A DNA stretch of 34,680 nt, taken from positions 1 through 34,680 of the forward strand of contig JAAYBL010000111.1 of NCBI GenBank assembly GCA_012718945.1, read 5' to 3'. The notes beneath the pieces were generated by a model. The model saw only the letters and a program-made list of their open reading frames with translations, had not been told where the DNA came from and searched no databases. Numbering within the stretch: position 1 is the first letter of the stretch; each line of letters opens with the position of its first letter. The stretch is from Bacteroidales bacterium. GTDB taxonomy: Bacteria > Bacteroidota > Bacteroidia > Bacteroidales > UBA1402. The position numbers were made by a program, and so were the translations under genes. This document shows, piece by piece, positions 7,768 through 16,410 of this stretch.

Positions 7768-9381
7768 TTACCGAATGACGAGCACCAGCGGCTCTATCGT
7801 TCGGTTGGCTCCATCCGGACCTTTTACGACAATCTCCTCAAAAACAAGTATTTGACCACGGTTGGTGCGCTGTATTTCACGGAGCATCTCCGGGGTCAGG
7901 TTTTCGCTGTCTGAGTCGTAATGATACATTTCAAAGCCTCGTTGCATACTCATCTTAAACGATTGTACCTTGAATGTAAAATTGAACTCAAAGTCTTTGG
8001 GCATCAAAGTAACAATTTTTCCTGCACTTATAATGCTTTCCCTGTCTACAAAACCATCTTTTTTGTTAGCGATGTAAGGATCAGGGTCGGGCAAAGGCTT
8101 AACCCTGAACTGTTGAACGCCCATAGGCTTCATCCCTCCGTTGACCTTGGCACTCACTGCAACGCTTACTTCACGCACGTCGCCCGGGACGATGGCTATC
8201 CAGTTTCCTTTGGTCTGGGTCTGTTTGAGCGTACCCCTGGAAATGACAGGGAAGATGTTTTCAGCCGGCACACCGGATACGGAAATGGACAAAGGGTTTT
8301 CCACTCCTACGTACAACACGTTCATGTTGACGGGCGAAACGGTTACCGATGGTTGTGCCACAAAATAGTCGGTACTGAAGTGGTAGGTACGTTCGCGGCC
8401 TGAATTGGTGGGCACGCTTACAAAGCCGGCGTATTTGTGTTGGCCCAGGCCGCTCACAGGAAACCGCACCATCAGGCGTCCGCCCTCTCTGGCAATACGG
8501 GTGGCTTCTTCCCGCTTTGTTTTGGGTAGTGAATCGGCGTTGTGCAGCACAAAAACGCTGGGACTGGGGCTGTGGCTGGTGTCGTAGGCGGCCACGATGA
8601 CCTCAGCCTCGTATTCATCGCCCACAAACAAGTAGTCTGTTGTTGGTAAGACCTTGGCCTCGATGCGGTCGTACTTGAAATCTTCTTCAATGCTTTCCCG
8701 CAACAAGCCGTTTACAACCTCCAGCTCCGCGTTGTTTACCTCCGAAATGAACTTGTTAAGAATGGGAATGTCAGCTGCCAGGGGAATGTCGTAAAAGTGG
8801 TGCAGTTCCCAGTTCAACTTCTGACCTCCTGCGTTGCGGTAATCGCCCTCGGTTTCCAGCCCTATGTTGATTTTATCCCTGTACTTGGGTCCAATTAGTC
8901 GCAGCATGCTGTCCTTGTAGGCAATGATGCGGTTCTTGAGGGCCCTGGCCCTGCCATTCGATCCGTCCTCGGGTACACCTATTAAAAAGCGGGTGGGGGT
9001 GGTATAGTTGTCTTTTTTCTTCAATTCATCGAACCCCCTGACCCTGGCTGAGTCAATGGGTATGCCTTCTGTGGTGGCAATCAGCTCGTCCCTTAAGTTT
9101 TCGATGTAACTCACCATGCTGGCCGACATCCGCATGGCCTCCTTGGCTTTATCCCAGAATGGCCCCACCTCTATCTCATTGAGCATGTACTCTTTCTCCA
9201 GGTTGGCGTAGGCGCCCTCCCGACGTCCGGTAAAATTTTGGTTGGTCAACACAACGCTGTCGTTCACCACCTGAAACCCCGTCAACACATCTTTCGACAC
9301 GTTCAAGGCCAGCATAGCCGTCAGTACCAAATACATCATACTGATCATGCGCTGCCGAGGTGTCTCTTTTTGTCCTGCCAT
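7768..9381 (-). CDS. gldM: GldM/PorM, type IX secretion motor periplasmic subunit
   Basis: 537 residues, close to the usual GldM length. The N-terminus MAGQKETPRQRMISMMYLV, leading into a single membrane helix (about residues 13-32), is the classic GldM start. The large periplasmic part follows, and the protein ends KGPDGANRTIEPLVLVIR, also typical. GldM is the shaft that sits in the GldL ring and reaches across the periplasm to the GldK-GldN ring. Here the gene is transcribed before gldL, and it starts 13 bp after the stop of a secreted subunit-like gene, so the two are almost certainly co-transcribed. gldK and gldN are not in the window. Its G+C content is high, in sharp contrast with the genes just upstream. 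Confidence 0.95.
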   Translation of the reverse strand: MAGQKETPRQRMISMMYLVLTAMLALNVSKDVLTGFQVVNDSVVLTNQNFTGRREGAYANLEKEYMLNEIEVGPFWDKAKEAMRMSASMVSYIENLRDELIATTEGIPIDSARVRGFDELKKKDNYTTPTRFLIGVPEDGSNGRARALKNRIIAYKDSMLRLIGPKYRDKINIGLETEGDYRNAGGQKLNWELHHFYDIPLAADIPILNKFISEVNNAELEVVNGLLRESIEEDFKYDRIEAKVLPTTDYLFVGDEYEAEVIVAAYDTSHSPSPSVFVLHNADSLPKTKREEATRIAREGGRLMVRFPVSGLGQHKYAGFVSVPTNSGRERTYHFSTDYFVAQPSVTVSPVNMNVLYVGVENPLSISVSGVPAENIFPVISRGTLKQTQTKGNWIAIVPGDVREVSVAVSAKVNGGMKPMGVQQFRVKPLPDPDPYIANKKDGFVDRESIISAGKIVTLMPKDFEFNFTFKVQSFKMSMQRGFEMYHYDSDSENLTPEMLREIQRTNRGQILVFEEIVVKGPDGANRTIEPLVLVIR

Positions 9382-9394
9382 GAATTGAGGGCTT

Positions 9395-10018
9395 CTAGTT
9401 CTTTACGATAGTGTAGATGACGTCAGCTTCTATTTGAAGTGCCTCAAGTTGAAGCAAATCTGGATCATAATTGGGTGCTAACACCCATGAATAGGTCAAT
9501 TTATGGCCTTTGCCTTCCCCCTTTCCTGTATAGCAACTTCCAATATTTGTGATAATTGGTTGAGGGAATGTTGTTAATGTAATGGGATTTGTTGGAAGTC
9601 CTGTCTGTCCAGTACCCAACCCGGCATCTTCACCAATGGTCAGTTTTATCGATATCTCTGCAGGAAGACTATTTGAAAACAGACTAACAAAAATTGAGTT
9701 TGTGCTGTTTGTTTCCACAACAGATGAATAATTAATCCACAGAGTTCCAGATGAGTTTGGAGTCAGTACTTGTTTTTGTTCATTATCTTTAGCAACAAGC
9801 GTAAGTTTGAGATCTGATCCTGCTAAACTGATGTTGGCTTTTGCAGGTATAGATAATGCCACAGGTAGTTTTGTAACGTTATCCTGTGCGGTAATTGTGA
9901 ATGGGATGAACAGTAGAAGTAGGGCGATAACCATATCAACTACGTCTTTTTTGATAAAGCCCAGACACAATGGGCATTGCCCTAGCCAGCATTTTGTTAA
10001 AGTCGCGGATGATTTCAT
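9395..10018 (-). CDS. Secreted pilin-like subunit, CxSG/DGY family (subunit 7, next to gldM)
   Basis: 207 residues from the ATG at 10018. An internal Met at 9934 gives a more ordinary signal peptide (MVIALLLLFIPFTITAQ). A -7 element at 10062-10069 fits the upstream start better because it leaves a leader of normal length, so the start is uncertain. The mature part is beta-rich and belongs to the same family as the subunits at 14334-17694: it has LWINYSSVV, LPAEISIKLTIGE and a C-terminal motif SCYTGKGEGKGHKLTYSW followed by a last beta strand VIYTIVKN. The DGY triplet of the family is KGH here. It is separated from gldM by only 13 bp and is AT-rich like the rest of the block, unlike gldM. Confidence 0.8.
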   Translation of the reverse strand: MKSSATLTKCWLGQCPLCLGFIKKDVVDMVIALLLLFIPFTITAQDNVTKLPVALSIPAKANISLAGSDLKLTLVAKDNEQKQVLTPNSSGTLWINYSSVVETNSTNSIFVSLFSNSLPAEISIKLTIGEDAGLGTGQTGLPTNPITLTTFPQPIITNIGSCYTGKGEGKGHKLTYSWVLAPNYDPDLLQLEALQIEADVIYTIVKN

Positions 10019-10061
10019 AAATAGTAGTCAGTAATACTATTTTAGTCCTACTTTTATAAGA

Positions 10062-10069
10062 CAAAGATA
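10062..10069 (-). promoter_or_regulatory. Promoter -7 element for subunit 7 - gldM - gldL
   Basis: Minus-strand TATCTTTG, a perfect TAnnTTTG match, 43 bp before the ATG at 10018. No other match to this element was found between here and gldL, so it may drive the subunit 7-gldM-gldL unit. A -33 TTTG is not obvious. Confidence 0.55.
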
Positions 10070-10163
10070 GCATTTATTGCCCTTAGTACAGACGAATAGG
10101 AACGTATTCTTAAACCAATAAAAGCAATTGTGGGATACAAAAAAGAAACAGAAATGTTTTATT

Positions 10164-10655
10164 CTAATGATTATTCAATCGGTATACTACTGAAACATCG
10201 TAAGTGCCAAGACGTAATTGAGAAAAGTCGGCAACCTCAACTGAAAGTGTAATGACCCTTGAAACTTGTGATTCTGTTTTAATAGCAGAAATAAAAGTTT
10301 TCCATTGATTGTTTATCGTAACTGTAGGGGCAGCAATCCCGTTAACCTGTCCCGTCCCAGAGTTATTATCCGCTTTAACTTTTATCGAGATGCCACCTGG
10401 CAACCACCATGAGAGAACTTGGATGGTTCCTTGATCAGAGCCCTGCCATCCATAATACTTTTTAAATTTGTATACTATCGACTGGCTTGTGTTATTAACC
10501 ATCGGGTTTGAAGGTAATTCGCCAGCATTGACGGCCGTAATTGTAATGAAATTGGGAGAGATCGTTTCCGGGTTTAATGATATGGATAGCTGACCAAAAA
10601 GGCCGCTTGCTGAAACGATGAACGAAGCAACAAGCAATAGTTTTTTTAGTTTCAT
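10164..10655 (-). CDS. Small secreted beta-rich protein, divergent subunit (subunit 6)
   Basis: 163 residues. A clear signal peptide (MKLKKLLLVASFIVSASGLFG) is cleaved before or near Gln. It lacks the CxSG motif of the other subunits but shares a central LPGGISIKVKADNNSGTG, similar to LPAEISIKLTIGE in subunit 7, and ends with a final strand GTYDVSVVYRL. It is therefore probably a divergent member with the same Ig-like fold, and it also recalls spore-coat-U-type domains. Its ATG overlaps the stop codon of the usher-like gene by four bases (ATGA), so the two are translationally coupled. This suggests a role tied to the barrel, such as an adaptor, tip or first subunit; that role is inference. 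Confidence 0.75.
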   Translation of the reverse strand: MKLKKLLLVASFIVSASGLFGQLSISLNPETISPNFITITAVNAGELPSNPMVNNTSQSIVYKFKKYYGWQGSDQGTIQVLSWWLPGGISIKVKADNNSGTGQVNGIAAPTVTINNQWKTFISAIKTESQVSRVITLSVEVADFSQLRLGTYDVSVVYRLNNH

Positions 10656-13357
10656 TTTTGTTTGTCTTTGTTTATTGTTTGGAATCGAACCTGTCGTGCA
10701 ACCTTTTTTACATTTACTTCTATGGAATGGTTTTCTCCCGGCTTAAGTGTAAAAGAAAACCTGGTAGATTCAATTTTATAGCCACGAGGTAAGGCGTTCG
10801 TATATATCTTCACAACCCAATCGCCAGGGCGTAAATCACTAAACGAAAAACAGCTGTATCTATCTGTATATACCCGATATACTTCATTATTGTTTGAGGC
10901 CTCTATAACAAGCCTTTCAATTTCTTCTTTTATAGGGATATAACCCTTTTCATTGGCTCTGCTGTCTTCTTCTATCACCAACTTGCCATTTATCTGAGCC
11001 GCTTTTGTCATAGCGAATTCGAAGTGACTTGTTGTTGCAGGCTTGATTTCGATTGTATATGGCCCTGGTATTTCAGTAATGGTGTTAATGCCTAAGCTCG
11101 AAGCGTCTATAGTTAACAAATGGGTTCCGACTGGCAATCCCGGAAACCTAAAGTTTCCCTCTTTATCAGTAATCGCCACATTTCCGTCAATTTTTAATCG
11201 AATGCCACTAACTTTATCAATACCATGATTATTTATCTTACCTGTCAAGCTTCCTGCGTCTTTTCGTTTCGATATAGGAACATTAAGAGTATAAATGTAG
11301 CGTAATTGTACATTTAGTTCTTTTGTGTTTAGTGAATTTTTCTTTAGATTATAGTTTGTCAGCAGATCTATTTGATGGTTTGCATTCAATTGAGCCCTTA
11401 ATGTTAAACTCAACAAACTTCTTTCTGAAGTATAGTATTGCCACTCAAAATTGCTGTTATATTGTGCTCGAATCAAGAACTTTTCGTTTAAGTTTGCTTC
11501 AAATGAGCTTCCGTAATAGAATAGGTCATATCCAGTAATGCCTTGTTCGCCACCTTGATATGTGATATATGCATTGCCTGTAAAAATTGAGCCTGGGTGA
11601 TATCCAAGATTTAATGAACCCGCATATGTGTTTGAATAACGGTTTAATTCATTCATCCAATTAAATAACTTGTTGTAGTCCCCTTGTAAGCTCATGCTGA
11701 ATAATTTGATTGAAGATTGTAGAGAGAGTCGACCACTATATTTTGTGTAATTGAATAATGGAATAGGTGACCTGTCTAAGGCCTCTATCATATAACCTCC
11801 AATGGATAGTATGCTTGTATTAAATAGTCTGTATCCAGTAGTAATGTTTATATTTTTGGTATATGGCATATTCGAAAACAAGGTATCCAGAGCAATATTG
11901 GTTTTGTTCACACTATAGGCACAGTTGAAAGAAATCCGTTTGATGTTTAACGATGTTCCAAGGTCGATCCTGGTGCTGTTTGAGAGATATCCTGGAAAAT
12001 TTGGATCTGCAAATACATAATTACCGTAGGTAGCAAACCCTTTCTTATTGATTGAGAAGGTTCCATTATATGACTTACCAATACCTAATGCATTTCTTCC
12101 CAAAGCAACTTCTATGTCTGTTCTCAACCATGAAAATGGCTTATTGTTTGCGGATATTGTATAAACTTCAGTATTAATGCTTGTTGTATCCTTCTTAAAC
12201 AGAGCCCCTAACTTTATATAATTATTGGTGTTAAAATCATAGACAGAATAAAATGATGTAGTATTTTTTATTAGCGGGTAATATCTGGGAGCATTGTAGA
12301 AGCCTCCAATTGTGAGTTTGTTTAAGGTTACTGCCGCTTTTACACCCCTGCCATTTCTAGAAGACTCTGTCAATTGGGTAAGAGAGTAATTGTCGTCACC
12401 CAAAGAAAGGTCAAAATGTTTAGACTTGAATTTAAGGTTATAAGAGTCCTCCAATCCTAAAAGCGGATTTCCTCTGCGATCAGGTCCTCTCAAATTAAAG
12501 CTTAGTGTCTTATCTTTATTCTTTCCAAGATTCCCGGAACCGTATACATCAAACATGGTTACAGCCCTCCAATCTCCCCAGCGATTGGTTACATACGCCA
12601 TGCTGCCTATTTTTATGGGGAATCGATTGTATCTATCAAATTTGACTTGCTTATTCGGAAAGACATCGAATTCATAGCTCACGTGTTTGTCAGATCCTTC
12701 TTGATCGACAATTTGAGCAGTAGTGAATAAAAACTCCTTTGAATATGTAGTACTTTTTTTTGATATTGTAGTAAAGTAATTGAGTTGAAGGCTAGAGTCT
12801 TTTGGTATAGTTACAATTTCTGTTTTTGAACGAGCCCCTTCTACGGTTGTCGTTTTTACCTTAACAGTAGTGTTGGACCGATTCTGAACAATAGAACGAA
12901 AGGATACAGTATCACCAGCATAAAGAAATGCTGGAGCGTTTAGTTTTATTAGTTCGATTTCGTATCGAGTCTTTACAACGAACTCGATTTTAATTTTTCC
13001 AATGGATTGTTGAGTGTGCTTGTCGATAGCCTCAATCTCAATGGAGTAATTCCCTGCATCACAGTTTGAAGGGACCAGAATGCCTAAAACTCTATTTGAG
13101 GAAGTGTTTTTTGGAATAGCTAATGACGAATAGTTTACAATTGGCCTTACCAGAGCTAATGGGTCCAGTATTTTCACCTCAACCAATGCATCCTCAGACG
13201 TATGGTTGACAAATTTGGATATTAAGTTTATTGTGGCCCCTGGTTCAAACTCTCTCTTTGCGGTATTGAGAATAGAGAATTGAATGTCTGCCGCCTTTAT
13301 TGTAAAAGGAGATAGTACTACAATGAACGTAAAAATAAGTTTGGAGAGGTTAGTCAC
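10652..13357 (-). CDS. Usher-like outer-membrane beta-barrel protein
   Basis: 901 residues with a signal peptide (about 1-22) and a GTG start at 13357; no in-frame ATG would keep the signal peptide. Residues about 23-230 look like two Ig-like beta domains. Residues about 240-690 are aromatic- and Asn-rich alternating strands typical of an outer-membrane barrel, including LGDDNYSLTQLT and RNGRGVKAAV. Residues about 702-785 form a carboxypeptidase-regulatory-like domain (TDKEGNFRFPGLPVG), and a second Ig-like domain ends the protein. The size and domain plan resemble chaperone-usher ushers, especially those of the CFA/I kind, but no strong sequence match can be claimed. It lies 30 bp after the chaperone gene and overlaps subunit 6. 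G+C is very low. Confidence 0.7.
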   Translation of the reverse strand: MTNLSKLIFTFIVVLSPFTIKAADIQFSILNTAKREFEPGATINLISKFVNHTSEDALVEVKILDPLALVRPIVNYSSLAIPKNTSSNRVLGILVPSNCDAGNYSIEIEAIDKHTQQSIGKIKIEFVVKTRYEIELIKLNAPAFLYAGDTVSFRSIVQNRSNTTVKVKTTTVEGARSKTEIVTIPKDSSLQLNYFTTISKKSTTYSKEFLFTTAQIVDQEGSDKHVSYEFDVFPNKQVKFDRYNRFPIKIGSMAYVTNRWGDWRAVTMFDVYGSGNLGKNKDKTLSFNLRGPDRRGNPLLGLEDSYNLKFKSKHFDLSLGDDNYSLTQLTESSRNGRGVKAAVTLNKLTIGGFYNAPRYYPLIKNTTSFYSVYDFNTNNYIKLGALFKKDTTSINTEVYTISANNKPFSWLRTDIEVALGRNALGIGKSYNGTFSINKKGFATYGNYVFADPNFPGYLSNSTRIDLGTSLNIKRISFNCAYSVNKTNIALDTLFSNMPYTKNINITTGYRLFNTSILSIGGYMIEALDRSPIPLFNYTKYSGRLSLQSSIKLFSMSLQGDYNKLFNWMNELNRYSNTYAGSLNLGYHPGSIFTGNAYITYQGGEQGITGYDLFYYGSSFEANLNEKFLIRAQYNSNFEWQYYTSERSLLSLTLRAQLNANHQIDLLTNYNLKKNSLNTKELNVQLRYIYTLNVPISKRKDAGSLTGKINNHGIDKVSGIRLKIDGNVAITDKEGNFRFPGLPVGTHLLTIDASSLGINTITEIPGPYTIEIKPATTSHFEFAMTKAAQINGKLVIEEDSRANEKGYIPIKEEIERLVIEASNNNEVYRVYTDRYSCFSFSDLRPGDWVVKIYTNALPRGYKIESTRFSFTLKPGENHSIEVNVKKVARQVRFQTINKDKQK

Positions 13358-13387
13358 ATTCGTTATTTACACGCTCATTTTGTTTGG

Positions 13388-14182
13388 TTAGAAGTAGAGG
13401 GTGTATTCCAATCCGAAGACATCATCGGCTTGACCAGCAGCAACAATCATGGCAGTATATGTCTTCTTGGAGGGTATCCCTGCCAAATCGAGTTTAAACC
13501 GTGTTGAGGTGCCTGGGTAAATTCCTCTTTTTGGCGCAGACAGCGTTTTTACTAATGTGCCCTCTTCGTCATATAGCTCCATCGATATTTCCGGACCAAT
13601 ATAGTGATCCCCTTCATTGACTAGATCAATTGCCAAATACAAGTTTTCTTCTTCTCTTGTTAATGTTGGCTCCATAAAGCGTAAAAAACCAGTTCCTTGA
13701 TTTTCCACCTCATTTACAAGCTGTACAGCATAACGAGTTACAGTTCGAATATTTAACTCTCCTGCTCTTGATGTATCAATTGGAGTAACACCCTCTATCA
13801 TGATAATGCTCCAATATGTACCCTTGATGGTATCTGATGCAGGAAGTGCAATCTCAAAATCAATATTCCTGGTTTCTTTGCCTTTAAGCACGACGGTTTT
13901 GGGGCTGTATTGTAACCAGTTACCATTCGTTCTTTTATTAGATCCCACTTCGTCGTAAAACGTCTGATCTAGATGGTTGTAAAGCATATCTGTCTGATAT
14001 ATTCTAACCTCTTGATCTGTTTCTTCGCTATTTTGAATGGCAATTTGACCTTTTACAACATCTCCTGGATTTGATGTGAATACTTGCTTCAAACTACCTA
14101 TAACCTCCACGGAAGCCATAGATACTGAAGAAGTAAAAAAGATCATCAATAAAGTGAAAAGAATACATTTGTGTTTTGTCAT
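13388..14182 (-). CDS. Periplasmic PapD/DUF916-like chaperone candidate
   Basis: 264 residues from the ATG at 14182, with a signal peptide (MTKHKCILFTLLMIFFTSS...). The longer start at 14218 would put 12 charged residues ahead of it and lies too close to the -7 element at 14230-14237. The mature protein appears to be two Ig-like domains: the first with SNPGDVVKGQIAIQNS and WLQYSPKTVVLKGKETRNID, the second with LAIDLVNEGDHYIGPEISME and an APKRGIYPGTSTRFKLDL segment. Such paired Ig domains, with N..E/D and G-rich strand turns, occur in PapD-type chaperones and DUF916 proteins. Its position between the subunits and the barrel gene is where a fimbrial chaperone would be expected. No membrane anchor is visible at the C-terminus. 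Confidence 0.65.
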   Translation of the reverse strand: MTKHKCILFTLLMIFFTSSVSMASVEVIGSLKQVFTSNPGDVVKGQIAIQNSEETDQEVRIYQTDMLYNHLDQTFYDEVGSNKRTNGNWLQYSPKTVVLKGKETRNIDFEIALPASDTIKGTYWSIIMIEGVTPIDTSRAGELNIRTVTRYAVQLVNEVENQGTGFLRFMEPTLTREEENLYLAIDLVNEGDHYIGPEISMELYDEEGTLVKTLSAPKRGIYPGTSTRFKLDLAGIPSKKTYTAMIVAAGQADDVFGLEYTLYF

Positions 14183-14229
14183 GTCAAGTCTGCTTTGATT
14201 TGAGAACGGCCTAAACAACTACTAATACG

Positions 14230-14237
14230 CAAATGTA
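14230..14237 (-). promoter_or_regulatory. Promoter -7 element of the chaperone-barrel-subunit 6 unit
   Basis: Minus-strand TACATTTG matches TAnnTTTG, 47 bp before the ATG at 14182. The 151-bp gap upstream is AT-rich and separates these genes from the five subunit genes. No good -33 element was found. Confidence 0.45.
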
Positions 14238-14333
14238 TCTGATAATTTTGATAATATCCTATATAATACCTAAAAATATTTGAACAGAATTAATTCGAAC
14301 AGTAAATGGGGGGTTATTTCCTTGATTTTTTCT

Positions 14334-14888
14334 CTATATAGCTTCTGTAAGGGTTATTGTCACAGAGACAGATGTATTAGTAGAAGCCCTAATTGAACCA
14401 TATGTTGAACGGTCAGCATTCAATGAAAATGTAAATTTTAGGGAATATCCATCAGAAAGATCTGTACCAGAATAACAGGTTGTTATTTCTGTAACAAAGG
14501 GCTTATCTACGTTATCAAGAATAATTGGATTGGAATAAACACCTGCATTTCCAACAAAATTCACATTTGGAGGCAGTGCTTCTAATTGAATTTGGGTTCC
14601 GGGCGGCACAATGCCATCACTTATTCTAGCACTAAGCGTCCTTGGTTGTTCAGAGACGACAGATGATATTAGCAATCTGGCGGTTGAGTCTGAGGTTGAC
14701 GTTTCCAGAGATAAGCCCGCCTCTCTCTGCTTTAGCTGCAAAGTAACAACCCCCGATGTGGCTTTGACCAAGGAAACTTCAGAGACACCCAGCGATAACT
14801 CTGTGACGGCTTCGTTTTGTTGACTGTACACGGATATGGTGTACAACAAAAGAAGAATTAGCGCTCCGCTCAGTTTGTAAAAATGCAT
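14334..14888 (-). CDS. Secreted pilin-like subunit, CxSG/DGY family (subunit 5)
   Basis: 184 residues with a signal peptide (MHFYKLSGALILLLLYTISVYS) ending before Gln. The mature N-terminus has alternating hydrophobics (VTELSLGVSEVSLV), followed by the family motif ARLLISSVV, then PPGTQIQLEALPP, and the C-terminal signature TTCYSGTDLSDGYSLKFTF, with a last strand SVSVTITLTEAI. It begins 20 bp after the stop of subunit 4 and is surely in the same transcript. Function is inferred: a building block of a surface fibre. No match to FimA/Mfa-type (FimbriaeA) fimbrillins of Bacteroidales, which are larger lipoproteins. Confidence 0.8.
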   Translation of the reverse strand: MHFYKLSGALILLLLYTISVYSQQNEAVTELSLGVSEVSLVKATSGVVTLQLKQREAGLSLETSTSDSTARLLISSVVSEQPRTLSARISDGIVPPGTQIQLEALPPNVNFVGNAGVYSNPIILDNVDKPFVTEITTCYSGTDLSDGYSLKFTFSLNADRSTYGSIRASTNTSVSVTITLTEAI

Positions 14889-14908
14889 GGTTGGGCCAGT
14901 TTATAATC

Positions 14909-15475
14909 CTATTCTCGAGCATCTGAAGGAACAAGCGTAATAGTATAGGTTATGGTGACATCGGAGCCCTTCAGAATGGGCGCACCTTGAATGGCCTTGT
15001 ATACGTACTTAATAACATAGCCATCATCTTCTCCTCTCCCTGACCAGCATGTGCCAATGCCTTCTACCAATACGGCATCAGACTCGTTTGAAAGGACTTG
15101 AGGTCCCTTCAGTTCGCCTTTTGCTAAAGGATACTTGAAGTTGGCATTAGGATTCTTAAGGTCGACTAAAAGTTGAGTCCCAACTAGCTCTTCAGAAAGC
15201 CTGGCGGTAATACTTCGCAATTCGTTGTCTTGTACTAAAGACGATATACGAAGTCTGGTTAGGTCGTTTTCTGCCGCTGTACTGATTGAATCCCCCGCCT
15301 CTTTAGCCCCAGCTAATTGAAGCACAACAGGTGGGCCGAATACCGCAACTAAGGCGGATCCGGCCACTTGAAGTTTTACGGGCTGTGTTGCTACATTGGT
15401 GTCCTGCGCCTTGGTTGAGAGGGCAGTTGCCAACAATAGGCCAACCAGTATTAGTATGTTTAAACGATTAACCAT
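14909..15475 (-). CDS. Secreted pilin-like subunit, CxSG/DGY family (subunit 4)
   Basis: 188 residues, with signal peptide MVNRLNILILVGLLLATALS... cleaved near KAQ-D. The family motif NDLTRLRISSLV is identical in NDLTRLRISS to subunit 3, so these two are the closest pair. The C-terminal signature is GTCWSGRGEDDGYVIKYVY, followed by the last strand SDVTITYTITL. The conserved Cys is the only one in the mature chain, so it cannot form an internal disulfide. It lies 56 bp downstream of subunit 3 with no promoter element seen in the gap. Confidence 0.82.
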   Translation of the reverse strand: MVNRLNILILVGLLLATALSTKAQDTNVATQPVKLQVAGSALVAVFGPPVVLQLAGAKEAGDSISTAAENDLTRLRISSLVQDNELRSITARLSEELVGTQLLVDLKNPNANFKYPLAKGELKGPQVLSNESDAVLVEGIGTCWSGRGEDDGYVIKYVYKAIQGAPILKGSDVTITYTITLVPSDARE

Positions 15476-15531
15476 GTTCCGTATGAATGAAAATGGAACT
15501 ACACCTGAAAGATGATACCGACAGGAATCGT

Positions 15532-16167
15532 TTAGATATCAGGTGCAATGGTATATGTAATTGTTACATTTGAACTCTTGGGAGTTCCTCCTTCTATTGA
15601 TCCATAAGTGTATTCGACTACGTATCCATCAGTTGAGCCTGTTCCTGACCAGCAAAAACCTATGTTGTCCACTAGTAACAACTCGGGGTTTTGACTTGTT
15701 TCGTGATCTGTTATAAGTGCATCATCTACAGGAAATACGAGCCCGAACTCGTTTGCTTCTTGATCGCCTTGATTTTTCAAATCGCCACCTGCACCTTCAT
15801 AATTAATGAATGCTCCAAGGCTTGTTGGTTCTTTTAACCGCAAGTATAATTTTGTGTATGTGCTGAATAATGATCCTGTGGTAGCTTTTGCGGTAATTTT
15901 GTTTTTTCCTGTCCCGGTAACATAAGAAGAGATTCTTAATCTGGTAAGATCATTTGAAGAGTTTTTCAAAAGTGACTGACCAGCCTGTGTTGCGCCAGCA
16001 GTTAAAGAAAGGTCAACAGTCCCACCTGTTATACCAATCAAAGACGTGCCGCCTACTGTCATGTTGACTTGTTGAGTGGTGCTTAATCCATCTTGGGCAA
16101 ATACTAATGAAGGCAAGAATAGCCCAATCATCAGAAGGGCGCATCCGATACTAAAATTTTTTTTCAT
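15532..16167 (-). CDS. Secreted pilin-like subunit, CxSG/DGY family (subunit 3)
   Basis: 211 residues from the ATG at 16167, which gives a clean signal peptide (MKKNFSIGCALLMIGLFLPS). The in-frame start at 16206 overlaps the -7 element at 16204-16211 and would precede the transcript start. The mature chain begins near QDGLSTTQQVNMTVGGTSL and has NDLTRLRISSYV, a longer middle insert (about residues 120-165) than its paralogs, and the signature GFCWSGTGSTDGYVVEYTY followed by NVTITYTIAPDI. Its promoter suggests that subunits 3, 4 and 5 can be transcribed together, separately from subunits 1 and 2. Confidence 0.82.
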   Translation of the reverse strand: MKKNFSIGCALLMIGLFLPSLVFAQDGLSTTQQVNMTVGGTSLIGITGGTVDLSLTAGATQAGQSLLKNSSNDLTRLRISSYVTGTGKNKITAKATTGSLFSTYTKLYLRLKEPTSLGAFINYEGAGGDLKNQGDQEANEFGLVFPVDDALITDHETSQNPELLLVDNIGFCWSGTGSTDGYVVEYTYGSIEGGTPKSSNVTITYTIAPDI

Positions 16168-16203
16168 ACTTGGTGTAATTAATGTGTTTGAACAAACTTG
16201 AGA

Positions 16204-16211
16204 CAAAGATA
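16204..16211 (-). promoter_or_regulatory. Promoter -7 element of the subunit 3-4-5 unit
   Basis: Minus-strand TATCTTTG, a perfect TAnnTTTG match, 37 bp before the ATG at 16167. The nearest CAAA (minus-strand TTTG) is 25 bp further upstream, slightly too far for a standard -33. Confidence 0.6.
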
Positions 16212-16410
16212 GAGCAAAAAATAACAGTGTTTACTACAAATAAAGGAAACAAAACGATACACATTCCAGAAATAGGGGATACAAAAAGGATACAATTTGG
16301 CTTTTCATAGCCAATGATGGTATGAGCCAATTAATAGTTGTTAAAGGATACTTGGGAAGTGCGGATGGGCCATTGCGCTATAAAACAGCCAATTACAGGT
16401 GTTTCGATGA

